Part shown: piece after piece, positions 1-11,800 of the stretch | How the letters are laid out: every line of letters starts with the position of its first letter | How positions within the stretch are numbered: the first letter of the stretch is position 1 | From: Psettodes erumei | Lineage: Eukaryota > Chordata > Actinopteri > Pleuronectiformes > Psettodidae | Reading direction: 5' to 3' | Length of the DNA: 64,000 bases | Assembly (NCBI GenBank): GCA_016785225.1 | Contig: JAFBJZ010000912.1 | Coordinates: 310,001-374,000, forward strand | Notes under the pieces: generated by a model | What the model was told of the DNA's origin: nothing | The model's input: the letters and a program-made list of their open reading frames with translations, nothing else | The model's database searches: none | Made by a program: the position numbers and the translations under genes

Positions 1-222
1 TCCAGTGAGGATCCACTCAGTCCCAAGTCCTCCCCTCCTCCAAGGCAGCCTCTGACCCAGGCAGAAAACCCTGAGTGTCAGCCACCACCCTTGACCAGAG
101 CCCCCACACACCAGCTGCTGAGTATACATCATACTCTTTTTGAGGAAGAGGAGGATGAGGAAAACCGTAGAGACAGACTGGCAGAGAGGCCGGGGGAGCT
201 CATTGCTGCTGGGGAATGTTGA
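1..222 (+). CDS. C-terminal coding end of an upstream gene, probably pannexin-2 (PANX2)
   Basis: An open frame from the window edge runs 73 codons and stops with TGA at 220-222. The encoded tail is rich in Ser and Pro at first (KSSPPP, QPPPL), then has an acidic block (FEEEEDEE) followed by a basic patch, and ends in Cys. It has no fold that I can recognise and reads as a disordered cytoplasmic tail. In vertebrates the gene immediately upstream of TRABD, in the same direction, is PANX2, a large-pore channel with a long disordered C-terminal tail, so this is the best guess. The name rests on gene order, not on a recognised motif. That it is coding is supported by the clean frame and codon-like composition; no start or upstream exon is visible. 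Confidence 0.5.
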   Translation, partial: SSEDPLSPKSSPPPRQPLTQAENPECQPPPLTRAPTHQLLSIHHTLFEEEEDEENRRDRLAERPGELIAAGEC

Positions 223-2310
223 AGGAAGAGAAGAACGGGAACGCTGACTGACCACCATCTCTCCACACATGACCACCATGTAAATCCTCTCCTCCTATCA
301 ACAGCCACCTCTACTCTGTTTGACCTCTACTGATTTAACTCATACACCTCTGTGATGGGTGGATTGGGCTGACTGACGAGCAACAGTGGGACACTGAGAT
401 ACTCTTGTTGTCGTAAAAAAACAAAAAAAAGCAAAACTTGAACTTTTAGATGGCAAAATTATGCAGAGAGGATACATTAGACAGCAAATTTGTGTCTTTG
501 GTTGTGTTGACTAGTGTATTACTGTAGGAAATGATGTCAGATTCATGTCTCAGGATGCCTGTGTACAGCTAACCACCCTCCAATGAAACCAGCAGTGATA
601 TAACTCAACAGGGTGCTACAGCGCAGGGTCAAACAGCTACATCAATTAGGCCTAAAGAAAGGATGAACAGTGATGAGAGATGAGTCAGCTTTTTTTTTTA
701 AAAAAAGAAAGAGACAGACACCTTAGAAATGCTTATTTGCAAAGAGGACTGCATTATGGCTTAAATGTATTTTAAAATAGAGTATACGTAGTCCCTTTAT
801 CCCAATAATCAAGTAGAGAGGTAGCTCACGCAATACAGTTGTTGAGATCTGCACAATTAATATGCAAAAGATCACAATATATTTGTGGCAATAATGTTTG
901 CGCTTGCAGCATCATATTTCACAGAAAGCTATACATGTATAGACACTGTATATGACTCAGTGTTTTGTGGGGTGTTTAGATATAACACATTTCATGGCTT
1001 TAACATTGCCATTTCACCACTGATTAGGAACATGTATTAAGATATTGTCCTGAACATATTTGCGTGTCATTAATATTAGGTAAATTGGCATATATTATGA
1101 AGGAACGGCAGACTCTACGATGAGTGTGGCTTTGTGAGACAATATGAAATTTCAGTATTGTTCAGAGAAACTGTCAGATGTGTCTAATGAGTACCAGACA
1201 TCGTTTGGAATCCAGTAAAAAGGTGGTTATGTGGGTGTTTTATCCTTGAAAACTTTAATATCCCTTCACCGTGATGAACAGAGCTGCACTCACTGGTAAA
1301 GTACATGAGTATCTGCGTACTGCTGCCTTCTTATGGGAGTGCTGTTAAATGAATGAGGTGATGATCAGATGCCGAATCCTTCCTCAGTGGAAGGTTTGTT
1401 ACATGATGACAAAGCTTTTGATATCACCTGCTGGTCCGACACAATCTAAATTTCTATCAGTAGTAAATCTGCCTTGTCTCACATTGCGCTAACACCCACT
1501 CAGTCGCCAAAAAAACTCATGCAGGAGTGAATAATTAGAATAGTTTGTCTGTTAACCGTAGTAAAACTAAGCACATAGGGTATGTTAGCACTTTTCGCTG
1601 GGAACAAGTGAGTGGACAAGGGGATGGGTGCCTATCACAACCTCTCCTTATGCATTTCTTGCAGTTGCAAACATGATTACAGGAACATCAGTGAAAAGGA
1701 ACTGCCAGCACTGACTGACCCACCAGTATGACATCTACTGTAGAAGACATTAGTGCTTTTGTCACCTGCTCTATAGGTGGACTTATGCATCCTATACAAT
1801 ACTCATCTTCTGGGGACATTAAGTAAACAGACTTTCAAGACGTCGCCATTCAACTACCCTTAGTTGATGATGGTAATCCACCTCACTGTCATGGTACAAG
1901 TTGGTTCAAAATCCCCTTGTCAGACTACTCAAGCACACAAAATGCATCCTAAAGCACTTTAAGACTAGTAGCACGAGTGTGTGTAAGGGCACATTATATG
2001 TTGTAACACAGCTCTGCTGGGAACTGGATTTCTGGGTGGATTTTCACATCGAGGCTGTTGCAGAGATGAGATCTCCGACGGCCTCAGTGGTTGTGAAAAT
2101 GTGGAGATGAGAGTCCGGACTTTGATTGTAATGTGTATAATGTTATAATGAAAACAAAGTATCAACAGTTTCTTTAAATAAAAAAATGAATAAGTGTGCG
2201 CGTCCCAACCGTCAATGACTACATGTACCAGAATGCACCGCTGCTGTCAGTTGCAGGAGCACTGTACTGTCCAGGAGCGCACACTGACAGACGGGCGGGC
2301 AGCTTGCTCA
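223..2310 (+). other. Probable 3' UTR of the upstream gene, then intergenic DNA and the TRABD promoter area
   Basis: No coding exon is visible here. The first part, after the stop at 222, is AT-rich and likely 3' UTR; an AATAAA lies at 2177-2182. From about 2200 the base composition becomes richer in G+C and CpG, and a consensus donor (GTAAGT at 2311) could end an untranslated first exon of TRABD at 2310. That exon would splice to an acceptor at 2863 or 2870, just ahead of the TRABD ATG. The transcription start and UTR limits are inferred. Confidence 0.4.
2177..2182 (+). terminator. Candidate polyadenylation signal AATAAA of the upstream gene
   Basis: A canonical AATAAA sits about 2 kb after the upstream stop codon and just before the CpG-richer TRABD promoter area. 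It is the best-placed signal for the upstream transcript, but cleavage there is inferred only. Confidence 0.3.
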
Positions 2311-2720
2311 GTAAGTTCAATATATTCATTTCTAGACAGATAACTTGTGTACAACAAAAAACCCTGGATTCGAGAATGGCAGCGTTCGTTGCGAAATTAT
2401 TCCGTTTCGACGTGTGTGTTTGACTAAATCCGCCGCGAGTCTGCATTAGCTTGAGTTAGCAGCCATCGTCATGGAGTAGCTAGCCAGACCATGGGCTGTA
2501 TGCTCTCTTTAAACGCTCGGTGTTAAGCAGTCCCATACCTGGAAGGCTACACGCTAGCTAGCTCCGCCAAGTCCGATGCCGTTACCTCCTTCCCCCGGTA
2601 ACGTTACAGGGTTTTAAGCGCAGGCTGCGTTTACACAAGTCTGCACCCTGTTGACACATAAAGCAACGTCAGCATTCAGTAACGCTGTACCGTAGCTAGC
2701 TGTCTGCGATCACACCACTC

Positions 2721-2722
<2 letters not shown>

Positions 2723-2814
<92 letters not shown>
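2723..2814 (+). repeat. (TG)n microsatellite with a CG-rich end
   Basis: About 40 TG units are followed by a short alternating CG run (2807-2814). It lies in the presumed 5' UTR intron of TRABD, about 50 bases before the likely acceptor. Alternating purine-pyrimidine DNA of this kind can adopt Z-form and is usually length-variable. The apparent ORFs across it are artefacts of the repeat. Confidence 0.95.
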
Positions 2815-2815
<1 letters not shown>

Positions 2816-2880
2816 AAGAAAGACAATCACAGATGTGTTTATTCTGCTTTCTGTCACACGCAGCTTTCAGTGCTTCAAAC

Positions 2881-5800
2881 ATGGACCAAGACAACAACTC
2901 AGAGGTTTGTAAAGGAAACGTGTACTTGTATTTGTGTGTGTGTGTGTGGGGGGGGGTGTAACTTGGTAACTTGGTAACTTGGTAACTTTGTATGTATAGC
3001 ACCTTTCATCCACTTGGTCGATCCACTGTACTTTACAGGATAATAATGTGGCAAACACGGCAAAGGTAAAAGTGATTGAAATGTGCAGACTTCCGGTAAA
3101 GTGTTACAGTGTGATCAACACGTGAATGCTGGTGGGTTCTCCCACATGTAGATGTACAGTTAAATTAAAGAATAAGAATGACAGTCTGGACACACTGGGC
3201 AGCTTGTGTGCTTTGTAACGATGTCGCCTGTGACAAAATGCATGTCAGCGCCTCTTCTCAACTTGTATGAGTTAACAGCTAATGATGTGGAATCAGATGT
3301 TCTTTCTCAAACTGGCGCAACCTGGACAGGGATTATCTCCCTAATCTGGCGCCTCCTGTCTAACATATTGTTTGTTGGTTTGATGTGTCACAGGATGAGT
3401 CAGTCGGCCCATCAGAAGAGGAACTGCCGTGCCTCCCTCCAGAGCTCTGTAAGTTGTTGTGTTTTTTAAATTGATAAAACTCTACCAAATGCTTTTTTGA
3501 AAATGTTAGAAATAGCATAGAAAATTGCTGTAAAATTAAAATGTATCATTCCTTTAATGGATTGCGGTAACAGGAAGACACTGAACACTATACTCTGTCT
3601 GTGTATACACTATGTCCTTCCCGTCCAGCCGACAGTGAAGCGGTGGAGCTGCTCTGGCAGCTGCGAGCTCAGCGCCGCCAGTCGTCTCCTGAGCTCCCGG
3701 AGACGGTGACCCGTCTTACTTCCCCCGACGGCAGCGTCTTGTACCTGGTGGGCACCGCGCACTTCAGTGACAGCAGCAAAAAGGACGTGGCCACGGTGAG
3801 CCAGTGAGAACGCACAGGGGGATTTGTTCAGTGCAGAATGCCATTAACACCCTTTTGAGATGTGATATGCTGGGATTTGCCAGCGGAATAATGGAGTCAT
3901 TCTGTGAATGCGGAGAAGCGCTATAGTGCAGCTCATTGAAGTGCAAATGAGTCGCTTGTATGTAAGATGTAATTAGGTTTGGCGTCCCTTGTTTTGCCAA
4001 GAACAATCTGGGCTTCTTTCTTCCACGTTGATTGCTTTGTCTGTACTTCCTCGCTGCTCCCTTTCCGTTTGGCTCCCTCTTACCCTCTCGCGCTCTCAGA
4101 TTCCGTCTCTGCTCTGTCTCTCCCCTCACTCAGACGATCCGCGCCGTGCAGCCAGACGTGGTGGTGGTGGAGCTGTGCCAGTACAGGGTGTCTATGTTGA
4201 AGATGGACGAGAGTACGCTGCTGAAGGAAGCCAAAGACATCAACCTGGAAAAGGTTCAGCAGGCCATCAAACAGGTGAGGCTTGGGAAGATTGGGGGGGA
4301 AGAGCGGTAGAACAGAACCGGTGAAACTAAGACAGAGTGTAGTGTTTTCAGATTAAGGCAGACGTGGTGATGGAGGAGGCTCATTTGTGCCCCCTGTGTT
4401 TGACAGAACGGGCTGATGTCCGGCCTGATGCAGATTCTCCTGCTCAAAGTCTCGGCTCACATCACCGAGCAGCTGGGCATGGCGCCTGGAGGAGAGTTCA
4501 GGGAGGCCTTCAAGGAGGTAAATCACACGCAGAAAAAATAAGAAAGTGGTTCATCATTTCTTATATTTGGTTTTCGATGTTGTTCCCTTCTTTTTTTTTT
4601 TTAATCCTTGAAGTTTTTCCCTCCTCACAGGCTGGACAGGTGCCGTTCTGTAAATTCCACCTTGGGGACAGGCCGATCCCCGTGACGTTCAAGAGGGCGA
4701 TCGCTGCCCTCAGTATGTGGCAGAAAGCCCGTCTGGCCTGGGGTCTTTGTTTTCTGTCAGACCCAATCAGGTAGGAATTCATCGTAATCGCTTTCTGACA
4801 CCAAACAACACAAACTGTCCTTCTCTGTCTGTTATCTCATAACTGACTTTGGTCGGTCAGTGGGAAGTGCTCAAACTTTAGAACTGAATGAGTTGAGAAA
4901 AAGCATTTTGCATATCTGAAGCTCTCTCATCATCATCAGAGGTTTCTGTTTTGTGGGAATGGAGAAGAATAAAAAGTGAACTTAAGTTTAAACTCAAGAC
5001 ACCAGTGAATTTAGACATTTGGGGAAGTCGTGGTATCACTACCAAATGTTTTGCTTTGAGCCATCTTAAAAAAACAAAACCAAAAAAACAACACATACTA
5101 ATTGTTGTTGCTAATTGATTCATTGAATGTGATGAACGCAAACAATGATTTGATGTTGCCCTGAAGAAATGTTAACCTCATTTTGGATTTTTCTTGTATG
5201 CGGTCGTAACATAGCGGATGCTTGTCGATGCAACCTAGAACATTTTTAAAAATCGCGCCTCCCTCACCGTGCAGCATCATGACCGGCATCATGGGCCGGC
5301 ATCATGGGCGAGCCCCGGCGGACTCTGTTTTGATCGCGTGTCCTGTTTCAGCAAAGAGGACGTGGAGAAGTGCAAACAGAAGGACCTGCTGGAGCAGACC
5401 ATGTCGGAGATGATCGGCGAGTTCCCTGCTCTCCACCAGACCATCGTGGCCGAAAGAGACATCTACCTCACGCACACGCTTCGCCAGGCTACACGCTGCG
5501 TGGAGGCCCCCCCTAATGCCCAGAGTGCGTATTACACTCTTTAGTAAGCTGTTAGTCGCAGCTCTCTTGTTTGTTTCATCTTGTATTAGATGGATTTCAT
5601 TTGTCACTTCCTAATTGGGTTCTTCCCTTCTTGGCGTGTGGTGACATTTCAAACTATCTTTCACAGAAACAGTTGCTCCACTTGCTCTTATTCACCGTGA
5701 ACCTGCTGCAGTTCACGTTAATGAAATCATGCTGTAGTCTGTCAGCAGTGTGTTTGTCAGTTTGACAGTTAAACTGAGGGAAACTTGAATCTTATTCAAT

Positions 5801-6306
5801 TAAATCGTCACTTTTTAAAATCTTCTTAAACTGGGGAATAACCTGCAGTTTCACACATGATAATATAAGGAATGAGGTCGTAGCAGTGCAGATTGTTCAT
5901 GTAAAGTATTCTATACTATTTTTTTTCTTGTAGAAGTGCCTGCTGTGGTGGTGGGAGTCGTGGGGATGGGTCATGTTCCCGGCATAGAAAGAAACTGGGA
6001 GAAGCAGCTCAACATTAATGAAATAATGAGGTATGTTCATCTTCCCATTTAAGCACTGTACATGGAGGATATTCAGCAATAGAAATGTCCTGTGATTGTG
6101 TTTGACTCGACGTGTGTGTGTGTCTCTTCCTCAGTGTTGCGCCTCCCTCACGTTTTGGCTGGGTGCTGCGCACCGTCATAAAAGGCGTCATGATGGGAAT
6201 GCTGGGATACGCCTGCTACCGTGCTGGAGGGAGCTTGGGCAGAGCCCTGCTGTCTTTACCGGCTGTCCAATCAGCACTGGAGACTCTGCGGCCACCTCCT
6301 GCTTGA
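2881..6306 (+). CDS. trabd: TraB domain-containing protein (TRABD)
   Basis: Nine coding exons: 2881-2904, 3394-3448, 3629-3795, 4134-4274, 4407-4517, 4631-4770, 5352-5524, 5934-6030 and 6135-6306. Phases close exactly to 359 aa, against about 376 for human TRABD. The product matches the TraB/TIKI-like family end to end. The GTAHFS motif (residues 68-73) and the GMGHVPG motif (about 281-287) hold the conserved histidines of the fold. Between them lie VVVELCQYR, the LGMAPGGEFREAF segment and FHLGDRPIPVTFKRA, all hallmarks of TRABD. The C-terminal 50 residues are hydrophobic and basic and may anchor in a membrane. TIKI relatives are metalloproteases; the activity of TRABD itself is not established. 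The start has a strong context (A at -3, G at +4). Donor GTGCGT at 5525 ends exon 7 and gives an in-frame Lys across the junction. Confidence 0.95.
2959..2989 (+). repeat. 8-bp tandem repeat (TAACTTGG, about 4 copies)
   Basis: Three perfect copies and one partial copy of TAACTTGG follow a short TG/G run, inside TRABD intron 1 just after coding exon 1. Confidence 0.9.
5283..5309 (+). repeat. 13-bp tandem duplication (CCGGCATCATGGG x2)
   Basis: A direct duplication about 45 bases upstream of TRABD exon 7, in intron 6. It looks like recent slippage and does not touch the splice acceptor. Confidence 0.85.
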
Positions 6307-8855
6307 CCCCCACTGGTCCCATGTAAGCCATCAGTGACGCGACCTTTGATTTACCAAAACAATGCATCTATCACCAGTGGCCTTAACAACAGGAGGCGAG
6401 GCTGTAGGAAAGGGTTCGCCAGCCCACATGACGAACTAACAAGGACCTCAGGGGGTTTGGAGTCTCCCACCTCGTATTGATGTCCCTGCAGACACAGCAG
6501 GGCGTACTGCCAAAGAAACCGTGACAGTACTCTTTCATTTCTCTCATTTTTGTGTGCAAATTCAGTTTGTAAGGTTTCCAAATGCCAATAATTCCTTTTG
6601 AATAGATCTGCATTTTCCCCACAGTCCCTTCTAACAGCGTACACACAGACTTTATTTGACAAGTATGATCAGAAGCATTTTTCAGTCACCTGCCCTGATA
6701 TGACTGAGCAATTTCAGGCACACTTTTCTAATGCTGTCTCCTTATTCCTTCCTCCTTTCTTGTGCCAGCCAGCATTTTTTTTTTTTTTTTTTTTTTGGTA
6801 ATTGGCACATTTCAAATCCAGCACTTTAGCAGACTGGTGGAGACTTTTATTGTACATGCCGCCCGTGGAAGGGAGAAGAAGAGCTATTATAAGGAGTTAT
6901 TAGTGGGGAGTCTTTGAAAACCTTCAGTTTTTATAGTTGGTGCATAGAGGCCAACAAGATGTCAACAAATGTCTATATCGGAAGATTGGCCATCACTTTC
7001 TTAATTGTTGAAGAATTTTCTGCTAAAAATGCATTTACACTGCATACACTTCAAAACTTACATACAGGATTAGCATAAGACAACATTGATGTATTCCCTA
7101 TGTGCACGGTCCTGCTTCCATCAACAGACAAGTGCCTCATATCGCAGCTGTAAGGGCTAATGGGTAACTAAAATGGCATGGCAAAAACGTATGTTATACT
7201 AGTATGCATCTTACAGATACTTCAATCAAGTGGTCAATGCAACTGTAAGAACCTGTCCTTTTATTAATATGAGATACAGCAGACAAACTTTATCAATATT
7301 GTTGCCCGAAATACAGACATCCCTCTACATTTGTGTTGTCTTGGTTTCAGTTGACATTTTTATAGTTATAGTTGTGTATAGTTAATCATGCTCACTGGAG
7401 ACCTGACACAGGACAAGCTTAAATGTGCCTCAGAATAGGAAACATGCCAGTGACATGATTTCTGGATTTGATTGTACCTCCAATATGAGGCACCCTCATC
7501 TTTAGGCTTTAGCTGACTCCATCTCTGAGGCAAGGCTTCACACTTCACAAAGAAATATGCATCGTACAGAGAAAGCCATCTCTGAAAACATGAGAACACC
7601 TGACATTCAGCACACCAGCTGTTTGTACCTTTATGATATATGCATTACCACTTCCCAGTCTGATGTGTCAAATGGGAACAGGGATTTGATTGAAGAGATG
7701 GTTTAAAAAAATATGCTGCTTCTGATAATTTCCTGTCAGTGCGGAATTTTCTGTGGATTTCTTTTGACCACTATGAAGGAAACTGACGACTGAGGTTGGT
7801 CAGAGTTGGGAGGTAAAGCCTTACATTGTTATCACCGCTGCCTTTGCCCTTCAGAACGCTTCTTCTGCTGAGGCTTGTTATTACCAACAATGACCTGTAT
7901 CCACAGTGCAGAGCTTCTTGTTGCATGTGTAAAAACTGGCAAAGAATTTAGTTCAGCAGTCCGAAAATGCCGCTTATGTGGTTGCAACGCTATGAACCAA
8001 CATCCATTTCCAGGTTTTCCCGGACAACATTCATTTTATGCACAGTGCGTCATTTGTAAGAGAATTGTGACAGGATCCATTGAACTGATATGGGACTTGA
8101 GTAACCAATGCAGTGTCATTCCATCTTACGAGCATAATTAGACCACATGCCAGCCATCCGCACATTCAACTAACTCGGGTGAACTGTCTTCCAACTCATA
8201 AAGTCATGTTGTTAACATATAACAGTGGTGAGAACATGGAGGACAGATGTAGTCAAGCCCCTCAGCAGTATAATTCAGTCTGATCTGGATGCACGTAATG
8301 TGTCTGTCTCCCTGCCACTGCTCCTCCAAAGGTTCCATCTACTGTACGTTAGAGAACTGCCAAGAAAACTGTATGAATGCCTGTGATCTGTTGTCAAATG
8401 TGTTTTCCCCATACCCTTGTGTTGTCATTGTTACAAACCAAACCCTGGATCCAATATTCTGCCATTAATGTTTTAAAAAAAAAAAGTCATTTTAAGTAAA
8501 GATAAAATCTATATTTGCCTAAAAGATGTTGATTACTTCCTGTTGCATGTCAGCTGCAGAGGCACCTGGACACCTATAAATGTTGTTGCTCCGTCATGTT
8601 ATGAGAAGGCTGTATGGAACTAAATGCTACGATTTATTGTGTTTTTGTTATATCTTGATTATCTAAACCTTATTATCTTAGTTTGACATGAATTGTGTGT
8701 TGTGACCTGTGACGTTCCGGCTTTACCGCTTTTTTTCCCGGTCGGACATATATTAATGTTACACCGTCTGTCTCGCAAACATCCGCTGTGCCCGGCAGGA
8801 TTATGAAAGCGTGATTAGTGACTTCTGGACAACTGCGCCACACAATATCGGACCG
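6307..8855 (+). other. TRABD 3' UTR and TRABD-SELENOO intergenic region
   Basis: This holds no recognised gene. A poly(T) run lies at about 6777-6796 and a short poly(A) at about 8474-8484. I did not see a canonical AATAAA close to the TRABD stop, so the 3' end of TRABD is undefined. Small open frames occur, for example 7890-8141 (+) with paired CxxC motifs, but none resembles a known protein. From about 8700 CpG density rises into the SELENOO first exon, consistent with a CpG-island promoter. Confidence 0.4.
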
Positions 8856-8869
8856 ATGGCCCAGTCTGG
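8700..8869 (+). promoter_or_regulatory. SELENOO promoter / 5' UTR area with an upstream ORF
   Basis: CpG density climbs here and stays high through exon 1, as in a CpG-island promoter. An upstream ATG at 8856 opens a nine-codon frame, stop included, that ends at 8882 and overlaps the main ATG at 8870. The transcription start is not located. Confidence 0.4.
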
Positions 8870-11800
8870 ATGGCTCATTTAGGACCTCGGCTGGGACCGT
8901 CGCGCATATTTGTCCCCGGTGCGGTGTTCAGACTCCTCGGCTCGGTCGCGATGGACAACATGGGTCTGACTCTGAGTCGTTCCCCGCTGGAGCGGCTCCA
9001 CTTTGACAACCTCGCCCTCAGGAAACTTCCCCTGGACCCGTCCGAGGAGCCGGGGGTGCGGCAGGTGAAAGGAGCGTGTTTCACCCGGGTGAAGCCGCAG
9101 CCGCTGACCGTGCCCCGGTTCGTGGCTGTGTCCGGCGAAGCCCTGGCGCTGCTGGGGCTCGACGGGGAGGAGGTCGCGAACGATCCGTTCGGACCGGTGT
9201 ATCTGAGCGGCTCCAAAGTGATGCCCGGATCCGAGCCCGCCGCGCACTGCTACTGCGGCCACCAGTTCGGCCAGTTCGCCGGGCAGCTGGGTGACGGAGC
9301 GGCCTGCTACCTGGGGGAGGTGAAGGTGCCACCCGGCCAGGATCCAGAACTGCTGCGGGAGAACCCGAGCGGCCGGTGGGAGATCCAGGTGAAGGGAGCA
9401 GGACTCACTCCTTACTCCAGGTACAAGCGGTTTCTGTGTTATGTTGCATTTAGCGGGGTTAGAAGAGAGAAGTGGTGTTTCAAATGTTTTTATAAAAGTC
9501 CTTTATTTTCATGAAATGGGATGTAAAAGAACATAAAAGACTTGGATTCATTTTTCAAAAGACATACAGATTATCTAAAGGAGCAGATGACTATTTGAGG
9601 GATATATTAGGACATTTAATTTCTGGGTTATCCAACATAACTCTGTTTTCATAATCGGGAAATGCACTTTACTTTGTATGTTGTGTATTTACTGTTTCCT
9701 TCTCCCCTCTACAGACAAGCCGATGGTCGTAAAGTCCTGCGCTCCAGCATAAGAGAGTTCCTGTGCAGCGAGGCGATGTTCTTCCTGGGTGTGCCCACCA
9801 CCAGAGCCGGCTCCGTAGTGACCTCTGACAGCAGGGTCATGCGAGACGTATACTACAGCGGACACCCGCGCCACGAGAGATGCTCTGTGGTCCTCCGCAT
9901 CGCTCCCACCTTCCTCAGGTGAGTGCACATTGTCCCCCTCTCATCTATCATGGATGTCGGAGCTTCTCCAGACGTGTACACAGCTGCGCTCGCCCTCCCG
10001 CAGGTTTGGATCCTTCGAAATCTTCAAGCGGGCGGATGAGATGACAGGCCGTCAGGGTCCCAGCTATGGGCGCGACGAGATCCGGGGCCAGATGATGGAT
10101 TATGTCATCGAGACGTTTTACCCGGAGATCCAGCAGAATTACCCAGACCGAGTGGAGAGGAACGTGGCTTTCTTCAGAGAGGTCAGAACACCTCAGTGAC
10201 ACTCCCACCTGTCAACCTGCAAATCTCAGCCACTGAAACGGCACTGTAGCTACTGTATGGCTGCTATGTACTGTAAGGTTTATTCCAATCAGCATGTAGC
10301 TGATGCAAGGCACTGACATTACAGTCTGAATCCAAGAACACTCAGATCCTCTTATCCTCCTAAGCTGCCAGAGATGGTTCGGTGACTGCATGTCCTGAGT
10401 CACTGTGCCCAATGAAGTATATGAGATAAAGACATAAGTGATCTGGATACAGAGTCTTTACCTAATTAGAAAGAAATCATATCATCCATTCACCCTGGGG
10501 GCTTTTGCCAGATTCAGTTATTTTTGGACACAGACAGATCAGACACAACATTCAAACAGGTAACTGGTTTAAATGTTGTGGCTGATCAGTGTGTGTCCGT
10601 GGGCTGTTTTGAAAAAGTTAGCCACAAATACAAAATCAGCCACAAAGTTAAAACACTGGGGCTGATCAGGGTGCGTTGTAGAACCCGCTACATGATGTCT
10701 TCTCCCTGTTTGCAGGTGATGCGTCGTACGGCTCGACTCGTCGCTCAGTGGCAGTGTGTCGGTTTCTGTCATGGGGTCCTGAACACAGACAACATGAGCA
10801 TCCTGGGACTCACGCTGGACTACGGTCCATATGGCTTTATGGACAGGTCAGTCTGTGTAGTGTCTGATTGATCCAGTAGATCAGAAGCGATTCTGTGTGG
10901 TCATTAGATAATTAAATCCACACAGCGCTTATATTTTGCTGCAGCAGTTCATTCATCTTCATCATACAGCAGCAGCTTGAAAAGATAGCAAAAATGCCGA
11001 TCATAATCATAATAAGCACATTCTGGGAGATCAGATTACAGAAGTCAACTTTCCTTATCTCTCTCAGGTTTGATCCAGAATTCATTTGCAACGCCTCCGA
11101 TAACTCAGGCCGCTACTCGTACCAGGCCCAGCCAGCTATCTGCAGGTGGAATCTGGAGAAGCTAGCAGAGGCCCTCGCTCCCGAGCTGCCACCGGACCGG
11201 GCTGAGGTTATTATGAATGAGTACCTGGATCTGTTTAACGGCTTCTACCTGGACAACATGAGGAAGAAACTGGGCTTACTGAAGAAGGAGGAGCCCGAGG
11301 ATGAGATTCTGATCACTGAGCTGCTGCGGACCATGCACAACACAGGTGGGACGGGCTTCAGAGAGCATTACACTGCCTGGCAACAGAGTCTGATGTGAGG
11401 CTATGGATTCCTGTTTGAGAACCGAATTTTTACAAATAGTGCTGCATTAAAAAACAAGAGAAATATTTGTCATCACCTGTTGCAATATTATTGTAATATT
11501 TTCTGCCCCTCCACAGGTGCTGACTTCACAAACACCTTCCGCAGCTTGAGTCAGATTTCTTGTCTCACCGAGGGAGAAAGTGAAGGCGAAGAGGAGCTTG
11601 TTCAGAAAGCCACTGACCTCCTGCTGGAGCAGTGCGCCTCCTTACAGGAGCTCAAGGCTGCCAACAAACCTACTATGGATCCTCGGTAAGCAAGCCAAGC
11701 CCGCGACACACTGTACTGACCACGCTATGCAGCTAAATATGTCCAGCATGAAGTAGAACCGCAAAACAGTTTCAGAGGAACAACAACCTGATGCAAGAGA

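Noticed and set aside
2676..3002. ORFs on both strands encoding (CV)n or (TH)n runs
   Set aside because: They are translations of the (TG)n microsatellite and carry no other signal; TRABD exon 1 lies in the same interval on the + strand.
8875..9332. Antisense ORFs of 83-127 codons opposite SELENOO exon 1
   Set aside because: Mirror frames of a GC-rich true exon; no domain and no start or splice context of their own.
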